From JAVJRN01 sp040218415 (lineage in GTDB: Bacteria > Bacteroidota > Bacteroidia > Cytophagales > Cyclobacteriaceae): a stretch of 64,000 nucleotides of DNA. The notes under the pieces are model-generated. The model was not told the origin of the DNA. It saw only the letters and a list, made by a program, of their open reading frames with translations, and searched no databases. The stretch lies in the NCBI GenBank assembly GCA_040218415.1, contig JAVJRN010000079.1:124001-188000 (forward strand), written 5' to 3'. The position numbers and the translations under genes were made by a program. Shown piece after piece: positions 1 to 7,401 of the stretch (position 1 is the stretch's first letter; each line of letters opens with the position of its first letter).

Positions 1-354
1 TCTTCCTTAGAATATCGAGCGAATATTGTTGGGTTTTTTAACATTGCTGCCTTCATCGATGCAGGAAATACTTGGCTTTGGAGGAGTAAGACCATCAATG
101 AAAATAATGATGGCGATGGCTTTGACGATGGTATATTTCGTATTAAATCATTCGTAAAGGAAATAGCGGTTGGTGCTGGACTCGGTTTAAGGCTTGATTT
201 CTCATTCTTAATATTAAGATTGGATGGCGCTTATAAAATAATAGATCCAGCTAGACCTGATGGTGATAGATTTGTAGCTGATGAAATTACCTTCAACAAT
301 TTGTTTGATCGTCAATTGTTTAACCTCAATATTGGTATAGGATACCCTTTTTAA
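1..354 (+). CDS. Omp85-family outer-membrane barrel protein (BamA/TamA-like), C-terminal fragment
   Basis: An open frame enters from the left edge and stops at 352-354, giving 117 residues. The end alternates hydrophobic and polar residues as in barrel strands and finishes with an aromatic residue (GYPF), as outer-membrane barrels do. The stretch AAFIDAGNTW followed by GAGLGLRLDFSFLILRLD matches the conserved last strands of Omp85 proteins. Such proteins fold or translocate other outer-membrane proteins; Bacteroidota have several TamA/TamL-like paralogues, and the fragment is too short to tell which one this is. The stop codon directly abuts the hemF ATG (taaatg), so the two genes are probably cotranscribed. 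Confidence 0.8.
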   Translation, partial: SSLEYRANIVGFFNIAAFIDAGNTWLWRSKTINENNDGDGFDDGIFRIKSFVKEIAVGAGLGLRLDFSFLILRLDGAYKIIDPARPDGDRFVADEITFNNLFDRQLFNLNIGIGYPF

Positions 355-1260
355 ATGATAGGAAAAGAAGAAATAAAAAGCTGGTTTGAAAAGCTTCAAG
401 ATGAAATATGCAAGTCTTTGGAAGACTTGGATGGTCAAAGTAAGTTCAAAGAAGATACTTGGGATAGACCCGAAGGCGGAGGAGGTAGATCACGAGTTAT
501 TGAAAGTGGCGCGTTAATTGAAAAAGGAGGCGTCAACTTTTCTGCAGTTCATGGGCCTACACCTGAAAAAATCACTCATGCTTTAGGCTTAAGCAAACTC
601 GATTTTTTCGCTACTGGTGTTTCGATAGTACTGCATCCATACAATCCTTGGGTACCGATCATACATATGAATGTTCGGTACTTCGAAATGGAAAATGGAG
701 ATTATTGGTTTGGAGGAGGGATTGACTTGACGCCTCACTATGTAGACGCCTCCGCTGGAAATTTTATCCATCACAAATTAAAAGAGGCTTGTGATGCTAC
801 CGATGCAAACTACTATGCCCGATTCAAAAAATGGGCTGATGACTATTTTTACATTAAGCACAGGGAAGAGACCCGTGGCGTTGGAGGCATTTTTTATGAC
901 CGCTTAAACGAAAAAACAGAACAAAAAAGTAAGCTTGATTTGTGGAAATTTAGCCAGTCGGTTGGGCAATCATTCGTCCCTATTTATACTCATTACGCTC
1001 AAGAAAATAGGTCAAAACCCTATGATAATGACAACAGGCACTGGCAACTTATCCGAAGAGGTCGCTATGCGGAATTCAATCTGGTTTGGGACAAGGGAAC
1101 AAAATTCGGGTTAGATACGGGCGGACGTACAGAGTCCATATTGATGAGCCTACCTCCCGATGCTTCTTGGGAATACAACCTCGTCCCTCCAAAAGACTCT
1201 AATGAAGGTAAGACGCTTTTGTGGTTAAAAAAAGATATTGACTGGCTGAAAAATGGTTGA
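355..1260 (+). CDS. hemF: Oxygen-dependent coproporphyrinogen-III oxidase
   Basis: This 301-residue protein has the full length of HemF, the cytoplasmic enzyme that uses O2 to decarboxylate two propionates of coproporphyrinogen III to vinyls in haem synthesis. Family blocks visible in order are a glycine-rich GGGGRSRV near residue 42, FSAVHG, the NPWVPIIHMNVRYFE block, YWFGGGIDLTPHYV, HREETRGVGGIFYD, and RRGRYAEFNLVWDKGT near the C-terminus, followed by LDTGGRTESILMSLPP. The start ATG follows immediately on the upstream stop, and the 3' end overlaps the next gene by 8 bp. Choice of HemF implies an organism that makes haem aerobically, consistent with the cytochrome-rich locus further along. 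Confidence 0.97.
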   Translation: MIGKEEIKSWFEKLQDEICKSLEDLDGQSKFKEDTWDRPEGGGGRSRVIESGALIEKGGVNFSAVHGPTPEKITHALGLSKLDFFATGVSIVLHPYNPWVPIIHMNVRYFEMENGDYWFGGGIDLTPHYVDASAGNFIHHKLKEACDATDANYYARFKKWADDYFYIKHREETRGVGGIFYDRLNEKTEQKSKLDLWKFSQSVGQSFVPIYTHYAQENRSKPYDNDNRHWQLIRRGRYAEFNLVWDKGTKFGLDTGGRTESILMSLPPDASWEYNLVPPKDSNEGKTLLWLKKDIDWLKNG

Positions 1261-1816
1261 ATGGTTAAACCAGACTGACATTGAAATAACCATTTATCTG
1301 AATGCGCTGGGGCAGCCCCATCTCAATTTTTTCATGTTATTTCTATCGAAAAAACTCGTCTGGATACCACTTTACTTATTCATTATATACCGTTTTGTCA
1401 TTGCTTATCCCAAAAAATGGTGGTTAGTAATAGCAGCGTGTATTTTAACAATTGTCATTACGGATCAGACAACAAGCACCTTGATGAAACCTTTATTTCA
1501 ACGCTTAAGACCATGCCATAATCACGAGCTTAGTTCATTGATCACAACTGTTGGGAATTGTGGCGGAAAATATGGGTTCGCCTCATCTCATGCAGCAAAT
1601 ACTATGGGCTTAGCCTTCTTTGTCATTTTAAAGAAGGAACTAAGGTTATCTACGTATATTTTGGCATGGGCAATAATAGTTTCTTATAGCCGCGTTTACC
1701 TTGGTGTTCACTTCTTTGGAGATATACTGGTTGGTTGGTTGGTTGGTATTGCAGCCGCTATTCTTGCAAATTGGCTTTATCAAAAAGTATCACATCGAAT
1801 CTATGCTTATAATTGA
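1253..1816 (+). CDS. PAP2-family membrane phosphatase
   Basis: The 187-residue protein has several hydrophobic segments and the three PAP2 motifs: K79 with R86-P87 (KPLFQRLRP), SSHA at 111-114, and SRVYLGVHFFGD with R147, H153 and D157. These are the catalytic residues of membrane phosphatases that dephosphorylate lipid phosphates such as undecaprenyl diphosphate or phosphatidic acid on the outer face of the inner membrane. The substrate cannot be read from the sequence. It overlaps hemF by 8 bp, so it is translated from the same message. Its 3' end overlaps the convergent LytTR regulator gene by 10 bp with no terminator between them. Confidence 0.93.
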   Translation: MVEWLNQTDIEITIYLNALGQPHLNFFMLFLSKKLVWIPLYLFIIYRFVIAYPKKWWLVIAACILTIVITDQTTSTLMKPLFQRLRPCHNHELSSLITTVGNCGGKYGFASSHAANTMGLAFFVILKKELRLSTYILAWAIIVSYSRVYLGVHFFGDILVGWLVGIAAAILANWLYQKVSHRIYAYN

Positions 1817-2508
1817 TTCAATTTATTGAGAAATTGTTCTTTGTAAGAAGCACCTACAGGAATCATTTTATCACCAATCGACACATTAAAATCTTCCATA
1901 TAATTGATTTTGTCTCTATTGATAATATACGAACGATGAATTCTGCTGAATATACTCAGTGGCAACTTCTTCTCAATTCCCTTCATCGTGAAATGAACAA
2001 TATATTTTCCTTTGTTGGTATTGAATATGACATAGTCAGCGAGAGCCTCTACATAGTTCAGGTCAGTGTAAGAAACCCGTACATGCCGCGAGTCTGATTT
2101 TATGAAAATGTGATTTTCTTTTTCGGCAAAAAGCAACTCTTTTTCGCGTTGTTCTCTTGCTTTCATGGCCGCTTTCAGGAAACGACTATATTCCATTGGC
2201 TTCACCAAATAATCTAAAACATCTCCTTCAAAAGCCTCTAAGGCATATTCCTTTTTAGATGTAATAAAGATGATTGGATAGGCGCCATTTAGTGACTTCA
2301 CTAGTTCTAACCCTGTCATTTCTGGCATTTCAATATCGAGAAATAACAAATCGATATCATTATTCTTTTGATCAATTAAAAGATTGGAAGCTTCTATCGT
2401 GTTATCTAGCTCTGCAGCGAGCGTTAAGAAATCTGACTTCTCGATAAAGTTTTTTACGACCAATCGAGACATTTTATCATCGTCTACGATGAGACAGTTA
2501 AGAATCAT
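1807..2508 (-). CDS. LytTR-family response regulator
   Basis: A 233-residue regulator. The receiver domain (about 1-120) has the acidic pocket VDDD at 8-11, phospho-acceptor D58 in FLDIEMPEMTG, a Thr in FITSKK and the Lys in YLVKP. The C-terminal LytTR DNA-binding domain begins near residue 135 (FIKSDSRHVRVSYTDLNYVEA). No histidine kinase gene lies beside it, so its partner must be encoded elsewhere. The gene starts within the end of the ribE gene (11-bp overlap) and is therefore probably cotranscribed with riboflavin synthase, which says little about its target. Confidence 0.94.
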   Translation of the reverse strand: MILNCLIVDDDKMSRLVVKNFIEKSDFLTLAAELDNTIEASNLLIDQKNNDIDLLFLDIEMPEMTGLELVKSLNGAYPIIFITSKKEYALEAFEGDVLDYLVKPMEYSRFLKAAMKAREQREKELLFAEKENHIFIKSDSRHVRVSYTDLNYVEALADYVIFNTNKGKYIVHFTMKGIEKKLPLSIFSRIHRSYIINRDKINYMEDFNVSIGDKMIPVGASYKEQFLNKLNQL

Positions 2509-3094
2509 AGGTGGTTTGATTGATTAATTTCTGAATATACTTACCAATAATGTCAAACTCTATATTAACAGTACTTCTTTTTTGGAGTTTTTTAAAATTA
2601 GTGTGTTCATAGGTGTATGGAATGATAGCTACCTTAAAACTTCTCTTAGCTATATCAAAGCAAGTGAGGCTAACTCCATTAATACAAACACTCCCCTTCT
2701 CTACCATCAAAGGTTCTATCTCTTTAAAACCAAACTCGTAAATCCAGCTTCCGTTTGTATCAGTGACAGCAATTACCTCAGCTGTTGCATCTACATGACC
2801 TTGCACAATATGTCCATCTAATCGGCCATTCATGACCATGCATCTTTCAAGATTGACAAGATCTCCTATATTCAGCGACCCTAGATTACTTTTGATGAGT
2901 GTTTCCTGAACAGCGGTTACATAATGCATAGAAGCATCACAAGCTGTCACTGTTAAGCAAACTCCATTATGGGATACGCTTTGATCAATCTTTAATTCTT
3001 TTGATATATCAGAACGAAATCCAAAATGAATATTTGACCCTTCTTCTTTTTTTTCCACCAGCTCGCCAAGTGATTCGATAATTCCAGTAAACAT
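2498..3094 (-). CDS. ribE: Riboflavin synthase (alpha subunit)
   Basis: The 198-residue protein starts MFTGIIE, the invariant opening of riboflavin synthase, which dismutates two 6,7-dimethyl-8-ribityllumazines to riboflavin. The two duplicated lumazine-binding barrels are visible: repeat one with NGVCLT and repeat two with INGVSLT, and between them ERCMVMNGRLDGHIVQGHVD. Only 20 bp separate its start from the divergent pcm gene region, leaving no room for an FMN riboswitch. Downstream it overlaps the LytTR regulator gene. Confidence 0.96.
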   Translation of the reverse strand: MFTGIIESLGELVEKKEEGSNIHFGFRSDISKELKIDQSVSHNGVCLTVTACDASMHYVTAVQETLIKSNLGSLNIGDLVNLERCMVMNGRLDGHIVQGHVDATAEVIAVTDTNGSWIYEFGFKEIEPLMVEKGSVCINGVSLTCFDIAKRSFKVAIIPYTYEHTNFKKLQKRSTVNIEFDIIGKYIQKLINQTTYDS

Positions 3095-3144
3095 ATGCCT
3101 AATTCATTTTATTTTTGATATTCAAAACCTCAACCTTAAACTCT

Positions 3145-3795
3145 TTGAAAGATTCATATAAGCATAAAGGAATGCGCAAACTTCTAATAAATGAAGTAAA
3201 ATCGAAAGGAATCAAAGACGAAAGAATTCTGGAGGTTATGCTCAAAATTCCAAGGCATTTTTTTTTTGAAAGAATTTTTGAAATCCATGCTTACGAAGAT
3301 AAGGCCTTCCCTATTGGAGAAGGGCAAACTATTTCTCAACCGTATACGGTAGCCTTTCAAACAGAACTATTAGAGGTAGAACCGGGCAATAAGATACTTG
3401 AAATTGGTACCGGATCAGGTTATCAAGCTTCTGTGCTGCTCGAGCTCGGCGTAGATTTATATACTATCGAATACAACAAGGTTCTTTTCGATAGAACTTC
3501 ACATTTTTTGCCTAAAATGGGCTACAATCCTTATTTTTTTCATGGAGATGGCTCAAAAGGTTTAGCGCAGCATGCACCCTATGATGGCATTATTGTTACA
3601 GCAGGTGCCCCTTCGGTACCTAATACACTCGTTAATCAATTGAAAATTGGCGGCCGACTTATTATCCCTGTGGGAGACGGAAAAAGCCAATCAATGATTA
3701 AAATAATAAGAACTTCGAAAAACAAAATAAGTAAAAAGACCTTCGAGAATTTCAGCTTCGTACCTTTACTAGGAGAAAAAGGATGGAATAAGTAA
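3145..3795 (+). CDS. pcm: Protein-L-isoaspartate O-methyltransferase
   Basis: Class I SAM-dependent methyltransferase that repairs isoaspartyl residues in damaged proteins. The SAM-binding loop is LEIGTGSGYQASVL, and the PCMT signature FPIGEGQTISQPYTVAFQTELL precedes it. The start is uncertain: an in-frame TTG at 3145 gives LKDSYKHKGMRK, which matches the usual N-terminus of Bacteroidota homologues as I remember them. A TTG at 3115 would add ten residues and the first ATG is at 3172. I prefer 3145. The gene is followed at short distance by the thioesterase gene. Confidence 0.92.
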   Translation: MKDSYKHKGMRKLLINEVKSKGIKDERILEVMLKIPRHFFFERIFEIHAYEDKAFPIGEGQTISQPYTVAFQTELLEVEPGNKILEIGTGSGYQASVLLELGVDLYTIEYNKVLFDRTSHFLPKMGYNPYFFHGDGSKGLAQHAPYDGIIVTAGAPSVPNTLVNQLKIGGRLIIPVGDGKSQSMIKIIRTSKNKISKKTFENFSFVPLLGEKGWNK

Positions 3796-3806
3796 GCCAA
3801 ACTATT

Positions 3807-4328
3807 ATGGGGAAAAAAAGTAAATTTTGTAGAGAATCGATTGTGACCATGACCGAAATGGTGCTACCAAACGACACGAATACGCTGAATAATCTAATGG
3901 GTGGAAGACTTATGCACTGGATGGATATCGGCTCTGCTATAGCGGCACAGCGCCATTCTAATCGAATAGTCGTTACTGCATCAGTAGATAACATATCTTT
4001 TTCAAAACCGATTCGATTAGGCAATACAGTTACCTTAACCGCTTTCGTAACGAGAGCTTTTACCAGTTCAATGGAAGTTTACATTGAGGTCACAGCGGAA
4101 GATATTCCCTCAAATAAAAAAATAGAAACGAATAGTGCATTTTTCACATTTGTTGCGGTTGACCAAACAGGCCGACCTATTGATATTCCAGAGGCCGAAC
4201 CTGAAACAGATTTTGAAAAGGAGTTGTATGCTGGCGCTTTAAGGAGAAGACAACTAAGGCTAGTGCTGGGAAAAAGAATGAAGCCAGAAGATGCAAATGA
4301 GTTAAAAGAAATCTTCAAAATACCATGA
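3807..4328 (+). CDS. Acyl-CoA thioesterase, hotdog fold (YciA-like)
   Basis: The 173-residue protein has one hotdog domain. NTLNNLMGGRLMHWMDIGSAIAAQRHS holds the catalytic-region motif of acyl-CoA thioesterases, where an N/D upstream of GG(R/N)xxxxMD is conserved, and VTASVDNISFSKPIRLGNTVTL is the following strand pair. Such enzymes hydrolyse short- to medium-chain acyl-CoAs in the cytoplasm. The length fits a single-domain, hexamer-forming YciA-type protein; the substrate range is unknown. Its stop overlaps the ATG of the next gene by 4 bp. Confidence 0.9.
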   Translation: MGKKSKFCRESIVTMTEMVLPNDTNTLNNLMGGRLMHWMDIGSAIAAQRHSNRIVVTASVDNISFSKPIRLGNTVTLTAFVTRAFTSSMEVYIEVTAEDIPSNKKIETNSAFFTFVAVDQTGRPIDIPEAEPETDFEKELYAGALRRRQLRLVLGKRMKPEDANELKEIFKIP

Positions 4329-4807
4329 TTGACAATGAAGCTTTAAAATATTTCATTCACGAAGAAATATTTCTCATCAAAGAAAATGCGACTTTCAGGC
4401 AGGAAACTTCCGAAACGACCATCACGGAAAAAACGAATGATGCGATTGTTGAACATTCCAAAGCTCAAGAAAATCAAAAAAAGCACTACGACCTAGTTGT
4501 TCTTTTAGAAGAAACTCAAACTCCTGCGGATGAAGAAATGCTCGGAAAGCTAATTCCTGCTATCGGAAAAAAGTATTCAGAGACCAAGTTCATTCTATCT
4601 GAAGACTGGGACTCGATAAGTTATAATTACCTCATTGTTTTCGGTGAGTTTAATATAGAAGGTCTGCCGCAAATAGCCATTAATGAGCCAAGAGAAAGAA
4701 ACGGCACTTCAGTTATTCGCACCTTTTCAATGAATAAACTCCATACTGATCGGCAAACCAAAGGTCAATTTTGGCTAGGACTTAAAAAAATGTTTAAGAT
4801 TTCTTAA
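4325..4807 (+). CDS. Uncharacterised Bacteroidota protein (160 aa)
   Basis: A soluble acidic protein without signal peptide or membrane segment. It begins MIDNEALKYFIHEEIFLI, has a charged middle section (about 25-55) that looks disordered, then an alternating pattern (VVLLEETQTP, YLIVFGEFN) that suggests a small alpha/beta fold, and ends GQFWLGLKKMFKIS. The overall layout reminds me of a small family of Bacteroidota proteins of unknown role, perhaps distantly like the polymerase III psi subunit, but I see no motif that proves this. Translation is coupled to the thioesterase gene through ATGA. Its stop codon overlaps the stop of the convergent TlpA-like gene. Confidence 0.6.
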   Translation: MIDNEALKYFIHEEIFLIKENATFRQETSETTITEKTNDAIVEHSKAQENQKKHYDLVVLLEETQTPADEEMLGKLIPAIGKKYSETKFILSEDWDSISYNYLIVFGEFNIEGLPQIAINEPRERNGTSVIRTFSMNKLHTDRQTKGQFWLGLKKMFKIS

Positions 4808-5925
4808 CCAAAAATCTCTTTTAACTTCGCCTCTAGGGACGGTCCTCGAAGGTTTTTAGCAATTATTTTACCATCCGGTCCTATCAAATAAGTTGCGGGT
4901 ATAGCGTTGATTTTGTAATCTGCTGCTGCTTCCGAATTAAAATATTTTAAGTCTGACACATGCTTCCATTTTAGTCCGTCATCATCAATTGCCTTTAACC
5001 AAGCTTCCCTGTTTCTGTCGAGAGAAACACCCAAAATCTCAAAGTTTTTATCGCTGTATTCATTGTACATCCTGACAACATTAGGATTTTCCGCGCGGCA
5101 TGGTCTACACCAAGCAGCCCAAAAATCTACCAAAACGTAGTTTCCTTTTAAAGAAGATAATTTTAACAGATCTCCGTCAGGAGATGGCAATGCTATTTCA
5201 GGCGCTTCTTGTCCAATAGCCAGTTTACGCATTGTAGCCACTTGATATACAAGGTCTTTAGTAAAAGGATGATTAGGAACTTCGGCTTGATAAATTGTGG
5301 CTATTTCACTATAAAAATCAAAATTTTGTTCTGGATCGAGACTACCGATACCATAAAACACAGCTAGTGAAGGAGCGATATCTTTAAAATAATTCTTCAA
5401 TGATGTTTGGCTGGAAGCAACAGATTCGTAGTATTCATCTGTGACGTTTTTTAAAGCCTCTTCATTGCCATCCATTCTAGCCTTTATGGCTTTTTGATTC
5501 AGCTCTTGCACAAACTGTTTTTGCGATTCTACTAAAGAATCTATCTGTGCTAAATGATTAGATTGTTCTGAGCCGGTAATTTCAAATAGCCCATTGGCAT
5601 CCGTTCCATGAGCTTTGATTGCGACCTCATCTTCCGTGCCATCAAGAATAAAACTGACCTGTTGCCTACCGAAAAAATTCAATCGAAAAAATTCCGGCTC
5701 ATTGACTTCTACAAAAAAACGAAATGACTTGTTATCATCAATAAAAATAGTATCAACAGGCTCAAAACCGTTAGATTCGTACCGATTTAATATCACAGCA
5801 CCTTCACCCTTATCAGTTAGTTGCCCAGTCACTTTTATACCTAGTTCGTTGGCAGAATTACATCCTAACAAGAAGAGAGTGATGCCGATGAGAAGCCTTG
5901 TTTTATTTAATATGGTCAATTTCAT
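4804..5925 (-). CDS. Thioredoxin-like lipoprotein (DUF4369 plus TlpA-type domain)
   Basis: This 373-residue protein begins with a lipoprotein signal (FLLGCNS, acylated Cys at 22). Residues about 30-130 form a DUF4369-like beta domain (VTGQLTDKGEGAVILNRYESNGFEP). The C-terminal 140 residues are a TlpA/AhpC-type thioredoxin fold with the redox motif WCRPC in FWAAWCRPCRAENPNVV and the cis-Pro loop INAIPATYL. It is expected to face the periplasm and reduce or shuffle disulfides, for example in cytochrome c maturation, which fits the c-type cytochromes elsewhere in the window. It lies 15 bp downstream of gatB on the same strand. Confidence 0.93.
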   Translation of the reverse strand: MKLTILNKTRLLIGITLFLLGCNSANELGIKVTGQLTDKGEGAVILNRYESNGFEPVDTIFIDDNKSFRFFVEVNEPEFFRLNFFGRQQVSFILDGTEDEVAIKAHGTDANGLFEITGSEQSNHLAQIDSLVESQKQFVQELNQKAIKARMDGNEEALKNVTDEYYESVASSQTSLKNYFKDIAPSLAVFYGIGSLDPEQNFDFYSEIATIYQAEVPNHPFTKDLVYQVATMRKLAIGQEAPEIALPSPDGDLLKLSSLKGNYVLVDFWAAWCRPCRAENPNVVRMYNEYSDKNFEILGVSLDRNREAWLKAIDDDGLKWKHVSDLKYFNSEAAADYKINAIPATYLIGPDGKIIAKNLRGPSLEAKLKEIFG

Positions 5926-5940
5926 TATCTTAAATTTTAC

Positions 5941-7401
5941 TTATTTGATCGTCTCTAACGATTGCTGTATTAGTTTGTTAGCCATTTTCGGGTCAGCCTT
6001 ACCTTTGGTCTTCTTTATGACTTCTCCCATAAACATACCTAAAAGTCCTTTTTTTCCTTTGCGATATTCTGCGACTTTTTGAGGATGTGCTGCCAATACC
6101 TCTTCTACAATTTTGACTATTGCATCTTCATCATCATCATGGAGTAGGCCAATTTTCTCGGCCAATTTTGCAACATTCTCCTCAGGAACATCTATCAACT
6201 TAGGCAATAAATTTTGTGAAGCAGAAGAAGTGCTAATTTTATTTTGCCCTATCAAATCAGCCAATTCAGCTAATTGTTTTGCTTGAATTGCGTTATCTTC
6301 CAAGTTGAGCTTTAAATCGCTTAGTAACGATCGAAGCGCACCTACGATGAGATTTGCCACTATTTGATATCTATCTGAAAATGTGGCGACTGAAAGAAAA
6401 AACACAGCCGTTCTTTGATCTTCTATAAGAATCAAGGCTGTATCTTTTTTCAAATTATATTCATTCACCAGCCTATTATACAGTTGGTTTGGCAATTCTG
6501 TCATTTTCGACTTGATTTCACCGAGCCATTGCTCACTTACTTGGATAGGACTAAGATCTGGCTCAGGAAAATATCTGTAATCATTCATATCTTCCTTGGT
6601 ACGCATAGCAAAGGTTTTACCTTTTTCTACATCAAAAGTCCTTGTTTCAGAGATTATTTCCTCGCCACTTTCTAAAGCATGAATTTGTCGCTTATACTCG
6701 TATTTAATCGCACGCATCACATTCCTGATGCTATTCATATTTTTGACCTCTACCTTTTTTCCAAGCTCCTTTTCCGTCTTTAACTTCACTGAAATATTAG
6801 CATCGCACCTTAATGACCCTTCTTCCATGTTTCCATCGGAAACATCTAAATATCTCACAAGTCTTCTTACCTCAGCCAAAGCTTCACCAGCCGCATCCGC
6901 TGTATATATTTCAGGTTCTGTGACTATTTCAATAAGTGGAACGCCAGCTCTGTTCAAATCGATTTGGGATTCGTTTCTGTTAGCCACATGGATTGACTTG
7001 CCAGCATCTTCTTCCATGTGTATTCGGTTTAACTTTACCGATTTTTGGTTCTCACAATGTGGAATTGGAATCGTTCCTCCTACACATATGGGTCTTTTAT
7101 CCTGAGTAATCTGGTAACCTTTTGGAAGGTCAGGATAGAAATAATTTTTTCGATCAAAAAAACCAAATTCAGTTATTTCGCAATTACAGGCAATTCCCAT
7201 TCTTATGGCTTTTTCCACCACAGATTTATTCAGTTTTGGCATGGTACCCGGATGACCCAACGAAACCACGCTTACATTTAAATTTGGGTCTACGCCAAAA
7301 GAATTATGATCCGTTGAAAATATTTTGGATTTGGTATTGAGCTGAGCATGAATCTCAAGGCCAATTACCAGCTGATATTTATCTTCTTTTTTAATACTCA
7401 T
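5941..7401 (-). CDS. gatB: Aspartyl/glutamyl-tRNA amidotransferase subunit B
   Basis: A 486-residue GatB. This subunit carries the kinase-like site that activates misacylated Glu-tRNA(Gln) or Asp-tRNA(Asn) for amidation. It opens YQLVIGLEIHAQLNTKSKIFS and contains VSLGHPGTMPKLN, FDRKNYFYPDLPKGYQITQ and RAGVPLIEIVTEPE, all strongly conserved. The C-terminal YqeY-like helical domain that binds the tRNA elbow ends with KGKADPKMANKLIQQ. gatA and gatC are not in this window. The ATG overlaps the alaS stop by 4 bp. Confidence 0.97.
   Translation of the reverse strand: MSIKKEDKYQLVIGLEIHAQLNTKSKIFSTDHNSFGVDPNLNVSVVSLGHPGTMPKLNKSVVEKAIRMGIACNCEITEFGFFDRKNYFYPDLPKGYQITQDKRPICVGGTIPIPHCENQKSVKLNRIHMEEDAGKSIHVANRNESQIDLNRAGVPLIEIVTEPEIYTADAAGEALAEVRRLVRYLDVSDGNMEEGSLRCDANISVKLKTEKELGKKVEVKNMNSIRNVMRAIKYEYKRQIHALESGEEIISETRTFDVEKGKTFAMRTKEDMNDYRYFPEPDLSPIQVSEQWLGEIKSKMTELPNQLYNRLVNEYNLKKDTALILIEDQRTAVFFLSVATFSDRYQIVANLIVGALRSLLSDLKLNLEDNAIQAKQLAELADLIGQNKISTSSASQNLLPKLIDVPEENVAKLAEKIGLLHDDDEDAIVKIVEEVLAAHPQKVAEYRKGKKGLLGMFMGEVIKKTKGKADPKMANKLIQQSLETIK

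Noticed and set aside
1813..2097. Open frame opposite the LytTR regulator gene.
   Set aside because: Composition and sequence look like the antisense shadow of a well-supported gene; no family resemblance.
3095..3144. FMN riboswitch upstream of riboflavin synthase.
   Set aside because: Too little space before the divergent pcm gene and no RFN-element core sequence.
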